A stretch of DNA of 21,385 nucleotides, taken from assembly GCA_035532475.1 (NCBI GenBank), contig DATKQY010000020.1:1-21385 (forward strand), given 5' to 3'. The notes beneath the pieces are model-generated. The model was given only the letters and a program-made list of their open reading frames with translations, searched no databases and was not told the DNA's origin. Origin of the DNA: DATKQY01 sp035532475 (GTDB lineage: Bacteria > Actinomycetota > Acidimicrobiia > Acidimicrobiales > Bog-793). Below, in pieces: positions 1 to 7,914 of this stretch (position 1 is its first letter; each line of letters starts with the position of its first letter). The translations under genes and the position numbers were made by a program.

Positions 1-18
1 TCTACCAGCTAGTTCGCT

Positions 19-94
19 TGGAGCGGACGACGGGATTCGAACCCGCGACCCTCACCTTGGCAAGGTGATGCTCTACCAGCTGAGCCACGTCCGC
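19..94 (-). tRNA. tRNA-Gly (anticodon GCC), CCA encoded
   Basis: Read on the minus strand, this folds as a complete cloverleaf. The acceptor stem GCGGACG pairs with CGTCCGC. The D arm is GCTC/GAGC. The anticodon stem TCACC/GGTGA encloses loop TTGCCAA, giving anticodon GCC and therefore glycine. The T arm is GCGGG-TTCGAAT-CCCGT, with one G-T pair. The discriminator base is T at position 22, and the 3' CCA is encoded at 21-19. The body is 73 nt, or 76 nt with CCA. The window edge is just downstream, so a tRNA cluster may continue outside. Confidence 0.96.
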
Positions 95-156
95 GTGTGA
101 TCACGATGGTACCAAGCCCTGGCGCAGCGCTGCACCACCCCCAGCTCGGCGGAACC

Positions 157-594
157 TCAGCGGCCGGTGTGGCCGAATCCCCCGTCGCCTCGCTCGGTGC
201 CGGGGAGCTCGTCGACGGGCGCGAAGCTGGCCGTTGCGTACGGCACGACCAGCAACTGGGCGATCCGGTCGCCCCGGTGCACCTCGTAGTCGGCGCTCGG
301 GTCGGTGTTCACGAGGAGCACCTGGACCTCGCCGCGGAAGCCCGAATCGATGAGGCCGGGCGCGTTCAGGCAGGTCACGCCGTGACGGGCCGCGAGGCCG
401 CTCCGGGGCAGCACGAGACCCGCATGTCCCTCAGGTAGTGCCAGCGCGACACCGGTCGGGACCAGCGCACGGCCACCCGCCGCCCTGAGCAGCACGTCGA
501 CACGCGAGATGAGGTCGGCACCGGCATCACCGGGGCGCGCGTACGACGGTGGGATCGATGCCGGGTCGAGCAGTCGGATCAGCACGTCGGTCAC
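157..594 (-). CDS. dut: Deoxyuridine 5'-triphosphate nucleotidohydrolase (dUTPase)
   Basis: Hydrolyses dUTP to dUMP and pyrophosphate, keeping uracil out of DNA and supplying dUMP for thymidylate synthesis; cytosolic and normally a homotrimer. All five trimeric-dUTPase motifs are present in order: PGDAGADL (residues 21-28), PRSGL (63-67), the uridine-binding hairpin around LIDSGFRGEV (81-90) with the catalytic Asp at 83, RGDRIAQLLVVP (107-118) and the C-terminal Gly-rich RGDGGFGHTGR (135-145). The 145-residue length is typical. The reading frame stays open far upstream, but similarity to the family begins at GTG 594 (VTDVLIRLLD), so I place the start there; no strong Shine-Dalgarno sequence marks it. 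The gene is divergent from orn, leaving about 100 bp for both promoters. Confidence 0.95.
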   Translation of the reverse strand: MTDVLIRLLDPASIPPSYARPGDAGADLISRVDVLLRAAGGRALVPTGVALALPEGHAGLVLPRSGLAARHGVTCLNAPGLIDSGFRGEVQVLLVNTDPSADYEVHRGDRIAQLLVVPYATASFAPVDELPGTERGDGGFGHTGR

Positions 595-693
595 CGGTGC
601 ACGGTAGCGTCCGCGAACCCGCTCCCGCGGCGGCGCGCGCTGGTGAGGGGGCGGGTCACCGGGGTGCGCGGACGCACCAGTTACCATCGTGCC

Positions 694-1341
694 GTGCTCG
701 TGTGGATGGACCTGGAGATGACCGGTCTCGACCCGAGCCGCCACGTCATCGTCGAGATCGCGACCCTCATCACCGACGACCGGCTGCGGGTCGTCGCCGA
801 GGGCCCGGATCTCGTGGTCGCGGCCAGCGCGGAGCAGCTCGCGGCGATGGACGACGTCGTCCGGAAGATGCACACCGAGAGCGGGCTGGCGGCCGAGATC
901 GAGGCCTCCACGATGACGTTGGAGGAAGCCGGCAAGGCGACGCTCGACTTCATCCGCACCCACATCCGAGAGGCGAGGCGCGTGCCGCTGTGCGGCAACT
1001 CGATCGGCGTCGACCGGCGGTTCCTCCGGCATCAGCTCCCCGAGATCGACGAGTACCTCCACTACCGGACGATCGACGTCTCGACGGTGAAGGAACTCTG
1101 CAAGCGCTGGTACCCGTCGCTCTATGGCAAGGCCCCGAAGAAGGCCGGCAACCACCGAGCCCTCGGCGACGTCCGCGAGAGCGTCGCCGAGCTCGCGTAC
1201 TACCGCGACCACTTCTTCCGGGTCCCGTCCCCCGGCGCGGATCGCGCGGCGGCCCCCGACGACTCGCCGGTCCTCCCTGCCGAGGCACGCGACCTGGCGA
1301 CCGCGCCGGCGGAGGCGACGCCGCCGCCGGCAGGCGGCTAA
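694..1341 (+). CDS. orn: Oligoribonuclease (DEDDh 3'-5' exoribonuclease)
   Basis: Degrades very short RNAs (2-5 nt, including pGpG) to mononucleotides, finishing mRNA decay in the cytosol. The DEDDh catalytic set is visible: Asp6 and Glu8 in WMDLEMTGLD, Asp107 in NSIGVDRRF, and His154 with Asp159 in NHRALGDVRES. I chose GTG 694 because the family starts almost directly at (M)VW(M/I)D.EMTGL; the frame is open to 643, but those residues have no family counterpart. The first 175 residues make a full Orn. A Pro/Ala-rich tail of about 40 residues (176-215) extends past the usual end and is probably disordered. The stop overlaps the stop of the convergent reductase gene by 3 bp. Orn clears pGpG from c-di-GMP breakdown, which links it loosely to the GGDEF-EAL protein further along. 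Confidence 0.95.
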   Translation: MLVWMDLEMTGLDPSRHVIVEIATLITDDRLRVVAEGPDLVVAASAEQLAAMDDVVRKMHTESGLAAEIEASTMTLEEAGKATLDFIRTHIREARRVPLCGNSIGVDRRFLRHQLPEIDEYLHYRTIDVSTVKELCKRWYPSLYGKAPKKAGNHRALGDVRESVAELAYYRDHFFRVPSPGADRAAAPDDSPVLPAEARDLATAPAEATPPPAGG

Positions 1342-2366
1342 CTCGCCACTTCCACCACCACGCGACCGCGGACGCCCCCGCTCAGCAGCGACGCCGCGAG
1401 CTCCGGGACGCGCGACAGCGGCTCGACCGTCGTCATTTCGCCGAGCAGCTCGGCCGGCAAGTCCCTAGCGAGGCGTTGCCAGGCCTGCTCGCGCCAGCCC
1501 GGCGGTGGCCAGGTGGAGTTCACCCCGGCAAGGGTCACCCCGCGAAGGATGAACGGGTACACGCTCGTCGGGAGCTCCCCGCCGCCGGCCAGACCGCAGG
1601 CAGCCACCGCCCCGTCCCTGCACACCCGGCTGAGCACGTTGGCAAGCGTGCCGCCGCCGACGACGTCGATTGCCGCGCCGAAGCGCTCGTTGCACAGCGG
1701 CCGCCCCGGTCCCTCGGCGAGCCCGGCGCGCGCGAGCACCTCGGAGGCGCCGAGCCGTCGCAGGTACGCAGCTTCCTCTGGCCGGCCCGTCGACGCCGTG
1801 ACCCGGTATCCGAGGCGCGCCAGGAGTGCGACGGCGATCGAGCCCACGCCCCCCGCCGCCCCGGTGACGAGCACGGGACGCTCGACAAGGGCTATCGGGG
1901 AGATGCCGACCCGCTCGAGGGCGAGGACCGCCAGCATCGCAGTGAAGCCCGCGGTGCCGATCGCCATCGAGCGGCGCAGGTCGAGGCCGGGCGGCAGCCG
2001 GACGCACCAGGCTCCGGGCACCCGGGCGAGGCCGGCGTAGCCCCCCGCGTGATCCTCGCCGAGGCCGCAGCCGACGACGAGCACCTCGTCGCCCGGCGCG
2101 AGTGCGGGACTCGACGAAGCTGCCACACGACCGGCGAGATCGACGCCGCAGACCATCGGGAAGCGCCGCACGACCGGGGCGCGGCCCGTCACCGCGAGCG
2201 CATCTTTGTAGTTGAGGCTCGACCAGGCGACCGCGATCGTCACGTCGCCCTCGTCGAGGTCCGCCTCCTCCAGCTCGACGATGCGTGCCGGCGTCCCGTC
2301 GGCCTCGGCGGCGAGGAGCGCGCGGAACGTGGCGTGCACGCTGGGCCCCGTGGGGACGTCAAGCAC
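1338..2366 (-). CDS. Zinc-free medium-chain reductase, AcuI/YhdH type (putative NADPH acrylyl-CoA/quinone reductase)
   Basis: This is a medium-chain dehydrogenase/reductase without zinc sites. The N-terminal GroES-like domain carries WSSLNYKDALAVTG (residues 48-61), a signature of the YhdH/AcuI branch. The Rossmann domain holds the nucleotide motif AGGVGS (171-176), and the C-terminal part has the GVNST...R..AW..L pattern (281-299). Characterised AcuI enzymes reduce acrylyl-CoA to propionyl-CoA with NADPH; YhdH relatives are annotated as quinone oxidoreductases, and the substrate here is not proven. The GTG at 2366 gives 342 residues; another GTG at 2339 (VHATFRALLA) matches the usual family start better and may be the real one. 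Neither has a strong ribosome-binding site. It lies 38 bp downstream of the LLM gene on the same strand, so the two probably form an operon. Confidence 0.85.
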   Translation of the reverse strand: MLDVPTGPSVHATFRALLAAEADGTPARIVELEEADLDEGDVTIAVAWSSLNYKDALAVTGRAPVVRRFPMVCGVDLAGRVAASSSPALAPGDEVLVVGCGLGEDHAGGYAGLARVPGAWCVRLPPGLDLRRSMAIGTAGFTAMLAVLALERVGISPIALVERPVLVTGAAGGVGSIAVALLARLGYRVTASTGRPEEAAYLRRLGASEVLARAGLAEGPGRPLCNERFGAAIDVVGGGTLANVLSRVCRDGAVAACGLAGGGELPTSVYPFILRGVTLAGVNSTWPPPGWREQAWQRLARDLPAELLGEMTTVEPLSRVPELAASLLSGGVRGRVVVEVAS

Positions 2367-2404
2367 CGCGGCCGGTTCGCGCGAGGCGGCCCGTTCGCGC
2401 CCGC

Positions 2405-3361
2405 TCAGAGCCCGGCGACGAGCGGCTGCAGCGCCTCGCCGGCGAGGTGGATGTGGTCGCGGTCGGACAGGTCGAGCACCTGGAGGTAGACGCGGCTAGC
2501 GCCGAGCGCGGCGAACTCGGCGGCGCGTTGGGCGGCCTCCTCCGGCGTCCCGGCGAGACCGTTCGCCCGCAGCTCGCCGAGCTCGCGCCCGATCGCTCCG
2601 GCGCGCCGCTCGCACTCCCCCTCGTTCGTGCCGAGGCAGAGGACAAGGGCGACCGAGCGCCGCACGGTCGCCGGATCGCGCCCGATCTCGGCACAGGCGG
2701 CATCGAGGCCCGCGAACACCGCTCGGACCTCGTCGAGGCTGCCGAAGCCGACATTGCACTCGTCGGCGTAGCGCGCCGCGACCATCGGCGTGCGCCGCGT
2801 CCCCCGTCCGCCGACGATGATCGGCGGGCGAGGCCGCTGCGCCGGCTTCGGTAGCGCCGGGCTGTCGATCAGCTCGTAGTAGCGGCCGCTGAACGAGAAG
2901 GTGTCCTCGAAGGGCGTCTCCCACAACCCGGAGATGATCGCCAGCTGCTCCTCCAAGCGGTCGAAGCGCTCGCTGACGCTCTCGGGGAAGGGGATCCCGT
3001 AGGCGCGGTGCTCGGCTGTGTACCACCCCGCGCCGATCCCGAGCTCGACCCGGCCGCCGCTCATCGCGTCAACCTGCGCGACCGAGATCGCGAGCGGCCC
3101 CGGGAGCCGGAACGTGGCCGAGGTCATGAGCGTCCCGAGCCGCACGCGCTCGGTGTCACGGGCGAGCCCACCGAGTGTCACCCAGGAGTCGGTGGGTCCC
3201 GGGAGCCCCGCCTTTGCCCCCGCGGGCGCCTCCCCCATCACCAGGTAGTGGTCGGAACGGAAGAACGCGTCGAGGCCGGAGGCCTCGGTGGCGAGCGCGG
3301 CCGCAAGGAGCGTCTCGTAGGTGGCGCCCTGCTGCGGCTCGGTGAAGATCCTGAGGTCCAT
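2405..3361 (-). CDS. LLM-class (luciferase-like) F420/flavin-dependent oxidoreductase
   Basis: A TIM-barrel protein of the bacterial luciferase-like family, 318 residues. Evidence: the start MDLRIFTEPQQ, the hallmark SGGRVELGIGAGW (residues 101-113), and the later PPIIVGGRGTRR segment that lines the cofactor phosphate site in such proteins. In Actinomycetota many of this size use coenzyme F420 rather than FMN; the cofactor is inferred, not seen. The substrate is unknown. ATG 3361 is preceded by TAGGA about eight bases upstream, which supports the start. It heads a likely two-gene unit with the AcuI/YhdH-type reductase and is divergent from the secreted beta-propeller gene, with 146 bp between them. 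Confidence 0.85.
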   Translation of the reverse strand: MDLRIFTEPQQGATYETLLAAALATEASGLDAFFRSDHYLVMGEAPAGAKAGLPGPTDSWVTLGGLARDTERVRLGTLMTSATFRLPGPLAISVAQVDAMSGGRVELGIGAGWYTAEHRAYGIPFPESVSERFDRLEEQLAIISGLWETPFEDTFSFSGRYYELIDSPALPKPAQRPRPPIIVGGRGTRRTPMVAARYADECNVGFGSLDEVRAVFAGLDAACAEIGRDPATVRRSVALVLCLGTNEGECERRAGAIGRELGELRANGLAGTPEEAAQRAAEFAALGASRVYLQVLDLSDRDHIHLAGEALQPLVAGL

Positions 3362-3507
3362 CCCAACGTCCTACCACGGCGGCGGCGCGCGGCGACTCGC
3401 CGTGCCCTCGGCAGCGGCCGCGCCTCCTGCCCCCGGATGCGCCGTGCTCGGCGGGAGGCCGGAGCGAGCTGCGGTGCCAAGGGCGCGAGCTTCGCGATGA
3501 TGTCGCC

Positions 3508-4995
3508 ATGGCGAAGACCGATCCGGCGTTCATCCGGCGCGGCGCGACGCGCCCGTCCGCCCTCCTCACGCCCCGGCCACGCGCCGGGCGGACCCTGCGG
3601 CGCGCCTCGGGCCGTGCGGCCGTGGTGGCGCTCGCCGTCGTCTCGGCCGCCGGGGTCGCGGCGGCCCTCCAGTCGGCTGCGTCGGCCTCGTCGCCACGGA
3701 CGCGCACCGCCCGTGCGGCCGCGACGGCGGGAGGCGAATGGACCACCTACGGCGGCAGCTCCACCCGGGACTCGGTCCAGGCCGCCAGCCCGTCGCTGCG
3801 CCCGTTGCGCGCCCGCTGGCGCTCGCCCGGGCTCGACGGCGCAATCTACGGCGAGCCCTTGATCTTCGACCACGAGGTGCTCGTGGCGACGGAGGCCGAC
3901 ACCGTCTACGCGCTCGCCGCGAGCTCGGGGCGGATCATCTGGTCGCGCCATCTCGGCGTCGCGGTGCCCGCCGGCGCGCTCCCCTGCGGCGACATCTCGC
4001 CGACCGTGGGGATCACCTCCACGATGGTCCTCGACCCGGCGAGTGGCGAGCTCTTCGCCTCGGCCGCGACCGACCCGGGAGGTGCCGTCCACCACGTGCT
4101 CGTCGCTCTTCGGCCGTCGACGGGCGCGCTGCTCTGGCAGCGCGATCTCGACCGTCCGGGCTGGGACGCCGCCGCTGAGCTGCAGCGGCCGGCGCTCGCG
4201 TTGAGCGCCGGGCGCGTCGTCGTCGGCTTCGGGGGGAACTACGGCGACTGCGGCCGGTACCACGGCTACGTGATGTCGGTCCCCGAGACCGGCGTCGGCC
4301 CGACCGCGGTCTTCCGGGTGCCGACGTCCCGCGAGGGCGCCGTATGGGCACCCGCGGGCCTCTCGGTCGACGCGGCCGGCGACGTGCTGGCCGTGACGGG
4401 CAACGGCGCCTCGACGTCGCGTTTCGACGGCGGGGACGCGGTCTTCGCGCTCTCGCCGACGATGCGCAAGGTGTCCTTCTTCGCCCCGTCCAACTGGGCG
4501 CAGGACAACGGCGACGACGGCGACCTCGGCTCCGGACCGGCGACCGTGCTCCCGGGCGGGCGGGTGTTCGTCGTCGGCAAGGAGCAGACCGGCTACCTCC
4601 TCGACGCCAACCGGCTCGGAGGCATCGGCGGCCAGCTCGCCTCCGCCGAGGTGTGCTTCTCCATCGGCGGCGACGCCTACCTCGCACCCTTCGTCTACGT
4701 GAGCTGCCCGAACGTCTCGCTCACCGCGGTCAGCGCCGGGACGGCCTCGCTCAGGGTCGCGTGGAGGGCGCCGGGAGGTCTCGACGGCTCGCCGACGATC
4801 GCCGGCGGCCTGGTCTGGCTGGTCTCGGGCGACCAGCTGAGCGGGCTCGCCCTGCGCAGCGGGCGCGTCGTGGTCTCCCGCACGAGCATCCCGGTCGAGC
4901 ACTACGTCGCGCCGGCGGCGGGCGAGGGGCTCCTCGTCGTCGGCGGTACCGACCGGGTCGAGGCCTTCGAGGGCCCGTCCGGCTACCGGCCGTGA
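3508..4995 (+). CDS. Secreted or membrane-anchored PQQ-like beta-propeller protein
   Basis: A 495-residue protein with a long Arg-rich N-region (1-38), one hydrophobic segment (about 37-57, Ala/Val-rich), then an Ala/Ser/Arg stretch and repeated beta-propeller blades. Blade-like units include VLVATEADTVYALAASSGRIIW, VLVALRPSTGALLWQRDL, DAVFALSPTMRKV and GYLLDANRLG, the pattern of PQQ/quinoprotein-dehydrogenase-like or PQQ_2 repeats. I see no clear PQQ-binding Cys-Cys pair or metal-ligand set, so a structural or binding role is as likely as enzymatic activity. Four scattered cysteines (160, 248, 383, 400) could form disulfides outside the cell. ATG 3508 gives a normal signal; no strong Shine-Dalgarno is present. 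The segment may act as a Sec signal or an uncleaved anchor; an RR pair (31-32) is not enough to claim Tat export. Confidence 0.75.
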   Translation: MAKTDPAFIRRGATRPSALLTPRPRAGRTLRRASGRAAVVALAVVSAAGVAAALQSAASASSPRTRTARAAATAGGEWTTYGGSSTRDSVQAASPSLRPLRARWRSPGLDGAIYGEPLIFDHEVLVATEADTVYALAASSGRIIWSRHLGVAVPAGALPCGDISPTVGITSTMVLDPASGELFASAATDPGGAVHHVLVALRPSTGALLWQRDLDRPGWDAAAELQRPALALSAGRVVVGFGGNYGDCGRYHGYVMSVPETGVGPTAVFRVPTSREGAVWAPAGLSVDAAGDVLAVTGNGASTSRFDGGDAVFALSPTMRKVSFFAPSNWAQDNGDDGDLGSGPATVLPGGRVFVVGKEQTGYLLDANRLGGIGGQLASAEVCFSIGGDAYLAPFVYVSCPNVSLTAVSAGTASLRVAWRAPGGLDGSPTIAGGLVWLVSGDQLSGLALRSGRVVVSRTSIPVEHYVAPAAGEGLLVVGGTDRVEAFEGPSGYRP

Positions 4996-5059
4996 GGTCG
5001 CCGCCGGCCGCCGGCGCCGCCGCGCGCTGTCGATGCATCCCGCACCCAATGACCCATCT

Positions 5060-5075
5060 GCGTCATGCGTGACGC
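5060..5075. repeat. Short inverted repeat in the intergenic region before the response regulator
   Basis: GCGTCA (5060-5065) and TGACGC (5070-5075) form a perfect 6-bp inverted repeat around TGCG. It lies 65 bp past the beta-propeller stop and about 190 bp before the response regulator start. It may be a weak terminator stem (no T-run follows) or a regulator operator. The remaining intergenic sequence, 4996-5268, shows no other clear gene or motif. Confidence 0.3.
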
Positions 5076-5268
5076 GTGCCCGGCGGTGCACAGTACGTGG
5101 CGGCCGGCCCGGGACGTCTCCGGCGGCCACGGCGCGTGGCTGCGCGCCAGGACGCGGAGGAACCGAGTGGGCACGGGGCTTTCGACATCGTCGGGCGCCG
5201 GGACGGGACGGGCGGAGCTCGGCGACGGTCCTGTCCCCGGGGGCACGTCGCGTGGGATCATTGCCCCC

Positions 5269-5958
5269 GTGCAGGGGGCGAACGACGGGGACGGAGCGAC
5301 CTCGCACAGCGGTCCGATCCGCGTCGCGGTCGTGGACGACCACGCCATGGTCGCCGAGGGCCTGGCGATGCTCCTCGGCGGACAGGAGGACCTCGACGTC
5401 GTCGGCACCGCGGCGAGCGTCCGAGAGGGGCTCGAGCTGGTAGAGCGCACCCGCCCCCACGTCGTGCTGCTCGACTACCGCCTCCCCGACGGCGACGGCG
5501 CCTCGGCGACCTCGGAGATCTTGCGCCGCTGGCCCGGGACGAAGGTCGTCATGTTGTCCGCGGCCGGCAGCGACGAGCTGCTGGCCCGGGCAATCGAGGC
5601 GGGCTGCTCAGGCTTCCTCCCAAAGGACCGCGGCGCCGACGAGGTCGCGACCGCCGTGCGCGCCGCGTGGAGGGGCGAGTCGCTCATCCCGACCGCCGTG
5701 CTGGCGGGCCTGCTCGGCCGGCTGCGACGCTCGACCCAGGGGCGCGCCGGCGAGCTGACGCCTCGCGAGCTGGAGGTCCTCCGGCTCTTGGCCAAGGGGA
5801 TGTCGACCGAGGGGATCACCTCGGCGCTGTTCCTCTCCGGCCACACGGTGCGTAATCACGTGCGCAACATCCTCAACAAGCTCGGCGCCCACTCCAAGCT
5901 GGAGGCGGTGGCGCTGGCGGCACGCGACGGGCTCGTCTCGCTTGACGAGCGTGGTTGA
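5269..5958 (+). CDS. NarL/FixJ-family two-component response regulator (receiver + LuxR HTH)
   Basis: A DNA-binding transcription regulator controlled by phosphorylation. Receiver domain at residues 17-135: acidic pocket Asp23-Asp24 (VVDDHAM), phospho-acceptor Asp69 (VVLLDYRLPDG), switch Ser97 (VVMLSAAG) and Lys119 (FLPKDRG). LuxR-type helix-turn-helix at about 162-223: LTPRELEVLRLLAKGMST, then the recognition helix within SGHTVRNHVRNILNKLG. I start at GTG 5269, giving 229 residues, the usual size. The frame is open to 5065, but that 68-residue extension is low-complexity and unlike the family. A receiver-only gene follows 17 bp after the stop. The nearby NarL/DesK-class histidine kinase on the opposite strand is the obvious candidate partner. 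Its targets cannot be told from sequence. Confidence 0.93.
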   Translation: MQGANDGDGATSHSGPIRVAVVDDHAMVAEGLAMLLGGQEDLDVVGTAASVREGLELVERTRPHVVLLDYRLPDGDGASATSEILRRWPGTKVVMLSAAGSDELLARAIEAGCSGFLPKDRGADEVATAVRAAWRGESLIPTAVLAGLLGRLRRSTQGRAGELTPRELEVLRLLAKGMSTEGITSALFLSGHTVRNHVRNILNKLGAHSKLEAVALAARDGLVSLDERG

Positions 5959-5975
5959 GGGACACACGCGCGTCG

Positions 5976-6374
5976 ATGGCCATCCGGGTCGTGGTCGCGG
6001 ACGACCAGGCGGTCATGCTGGAGGCCCTCGTCCAGCTCCTCGCTGTCGCTCCCGACATCGAGGTCGTCGGCACGGCCCGGGACGCGGTCGCGGCGCTCAG
6101 CGTGTGCGAGGAGACCGCGCCTGACGTCGCGCTGCTCGACGTGCGCATGCCCTACGGCGGCGGCGCCGCGGTCGCGAGCTCCATCCGGGCGCTCGGGCTC
6201 GACACGCGGATCGTGGCGATCTCGGCCTTCGACGACGACACGACGCGTGACCACATGACGGCCGCCGGCGCGACCGCCTACGTCTTGAAGGACGGCCCCA
6301 TCCTCGACGTGCTCGCCGCGATCCGCCGGGCGGCCCAGCGCGCTACGACGGGATCCGTGGGATCCACGCCCTGA
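5976..6374 (+). CDS. Stand-alone receiver-domain protein (CheY-like, NarL-lineage)
   Basis: A 132-residue single-domain receiver. Asp9-Asp10 (VVADDQAV), phospho-acceptor Asp55 (ALLDVRMPYGG), Ser83 (VAISAFD) and Lys105 (AYVLKDGP) are all in place, so it should be phosphorylatable. There is no output domain: after the last receiver helix (about residue 121) only an 11-residue tail remains. Sequence style (RMP.GGG, YVLKD) resembles NarL-type receivers, so it looks like a response regulator that lost its HTH. ATG 5976 is preferred, with GAGGG 14 bases upstream; an overlapping TTG at 5955 (TTGA with the previous stop) is possible. The 3' end overlaps the convergent histidine kinase gene by 32 bp. 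It may act as a phosphate sink or a second target of that kinase; this is inference. Confidence 0.88.
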   Translation: MAIRVVVADDQAVMLEALVQLLAVAPDIEVVGTARDAVAALSVCEETAPDVALLDVRMPYGGGAAVASSIRALGLDTRIVAISAFDDDTTRDHMTAAGATAYVLKDGPILDVLAAIRRAAQRATTGSVGSTP

Positions 6375-7914
6375 CTCGAGTCCCGTTCCCGGGGCTCGAC
6401 TCGACCTCGACGCGCCCGCCGACGCGCTCGGCCCGCTCCCGGGCGGAGGCCAGCCCGACGTGGCCAGGGGCCAGGTTCTCTCCGCCGGTGTCGAAGCCGA
6501 CGCCGTCGTCGGTCACGACGACCTCGACGCCGCCGTCGGCCTCCGTGACGAGCACCGACACGTCGCTCGCTGCGGCGTGCTTGTGGACGTTGGCGAGCGC
6601 CTCGCGCGCGACGCGGAAGAGCACCATCGCCTCTTCGGGCGAGGCGTCGCTGTCGAGGTGTCCTTCGACGCGCACCTTCGGGCCACCGATGCCCTCGTAG
6701 CGCCGGAGGTACTCCCGCAGCGACTCGAGCAGTCCTCCGAGCTGCAGGGCGGGCGGGTGCAACTCGAACAGCAGTGCCCGGAGCTGCTCGATCGAGGCCG
6801 CCGTCGAGCGCCGCATCGCCTCCACGAGGCTCATCTGGGCCGGGTCCTCGACACGGCTCGCCAGGATCTGGAGCTGGATGGACACCGCGATGATCGACTG
6901 GAGCGGATCGTCGTGGACGTCGTCGGCGATACGAGCCCGCTCCTGCTCCTGGGCCCGGAGCAGCTGGCGGACGAGGTGGAGCCGATGTCCCTCGGCGCGA
7001 CGCTGCTGCGTGACGTCCTGCGCCAGGCCGAGCACGACCGGCTCGCCCTTCGGCCCCGAGCGGATCGGCGAGAGGGTGGTCAGCGCATGCACGACCGAGC
7101 CGTCCGGCCGGAGGTAGCGCTCTTCGTGGACCGAGGTCGTCGCCTCGCCCCGCAGCAGCTCCTGGCGCGCGGCTTCGCTCGACTCGACGTCGTCCGGATG
7201 GAGGACGTCGCGTGCGCCGCGCCCGATGAGCTCGTCGGCGCTGCGTCCGAGCATGGCTGAGGCCGCCGGGTTGACCGCGAGCCAGCGCGACGCGCCGTCG
7301 GTGATGCTCATGGCGACGGACCACTGGTCGAACGCCCCGCGGAAGAGCCGGTCGCGCTGGCCGAGGCTGCGCGCCAAGCGGTCGACGAGCACGCAGAGCA
7401 CCACCATCGTGACCGTGAGGACGAACCACTGGCCGGCGTCGTCGGCGAGCCAGCTCGCACCGCTCGAGTGCGTCGCCACACGCAGCACTGCGGAGACGAC
7501 AGCGGCGAGGACGAGCAGGCCGAACGCCCGCCTCGTCGGGAGGACCGCGAACGCGACCGGAGCGAACCACAAGAACAGCGCGTAGACGCTGCCCCGGGGC
7601 GAGTGGAGCAGGTAGACGAGGGCGCCGGTCCACAGCGTGCCGAGCGCGAGGAACGCCTCGATCGCTCGGCCCGAGGGGTCCTTCGTCCAGGCGACGAGGG
7701 CGACGCCGAGGCCCAGACCGCCCGCGTCGAGGCCGATGACGCCGGCGGCGTCGGCCCGGCTCAGGTGCGAGGACGGGAGCACGACGAGCGTGGCGAGCGC
7801 GCCGACCACGAAGAGCCATCCGGGCACGCGAGCCCGGCGGGCCGGTGCGAGCTCGCCGGTGCCACCGACGACCCACAACAGCCAGTCAGGCACGGAGGGG
7901 CCCGACCGGCTCAC
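6343..7914 (-). CDS. Membrane PAS sensor histidine kinase (HisKA_3 / DesK-NarX type)
   Basis: A 523-residue sensor kinase. Residues 30-178 hold about five or six hydrophobic segments (for example PGWLFVVGALATLVVLP and FVLTVTMVVLCVLV), forming an integral membrane sensor. A PAS domain follows (about 188-305, with NPAASAMLGRSADELIG). The dimerisation/phospho-acceptor region contains ERARIADDVHDDPLQS with His334, the HisKA_3 pattern that pairs with NarL-type regulators. The ATPase domain shows the N box Asn442 (EALANVHKHA), TDDGVGFD (468-475) and a GHVGLASARERAERVGG G2-type motif (484-500). Start GTG 7914 overlaps the upstream GGDEF-EAL stop (GTGA), implying translational coupling. The 3' end overlaps the receiver-only gene. 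Likely partners are the two response regulators on the other strand. Confidence 0.92.
   Translation of the reverse strand: MSRSGPSVPDWLLWVVGGTGELAPARRARVPGWLFVVGALATLVVLPSSHLSRADAAGVIGLDAGGLGLGVALVAWTKDPSGRAIEAFLALGTLWTGALVYLLHSPRGSVYALFLWFAPVAFAVLPTRRAFGLLVLAAVVSAVLRVATHSSGASWLADDAGQWFVLTVTMVVLCVLVDRLARSLGQRDRLFRGAFDQWSVAMSITDGASRWLAVNPAASAMLGRSADELIGRGARDVLHPDDVESSEAARQELLRGEATTSVHEERYLRPDGSVVHALTTLSPIRSGPKGEPVVLGLAQDVTQQRRAEGHRLHLVRQLLRAQEQERARIADDVHDDPLQSIIAVSIQLQILASRVEDPAQMSLVEAMRRSTAASIEQLRALLFELHPPALQLGGLLESLREYLRRYEGIGGPKVRVEGHLDSDASPEEAMVLFRVAREALANVHKHAAASDVSVLVTEADGGVEVVVTDDGVGFDTGGENLAPGHVGLASARERAERVGGRVEVESSPGNGTRVRAWIPRIPS

Noticed and set aside
549..2489. A 646-codon open frame on the plus strand across orn and the reductase gene
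   Set aside because: It is Arg/Pro/Gly-rich with no domain, and it overlaps two clear genes in other frames. Such long frames are expected at this GC content.
5065..5268. N-terminal extension of the response regulator
   Set aside because: The 68 residues are low-complexity and absent from the family; GTG 5269 gives the normal length.
3238..5460. A 740-codon open frame on the minus strand opposite the beta-propeller gene
   Set aside because: Composition is that of an antisense shadow, and the plus-strand frame has a signal segment and blade repeats.
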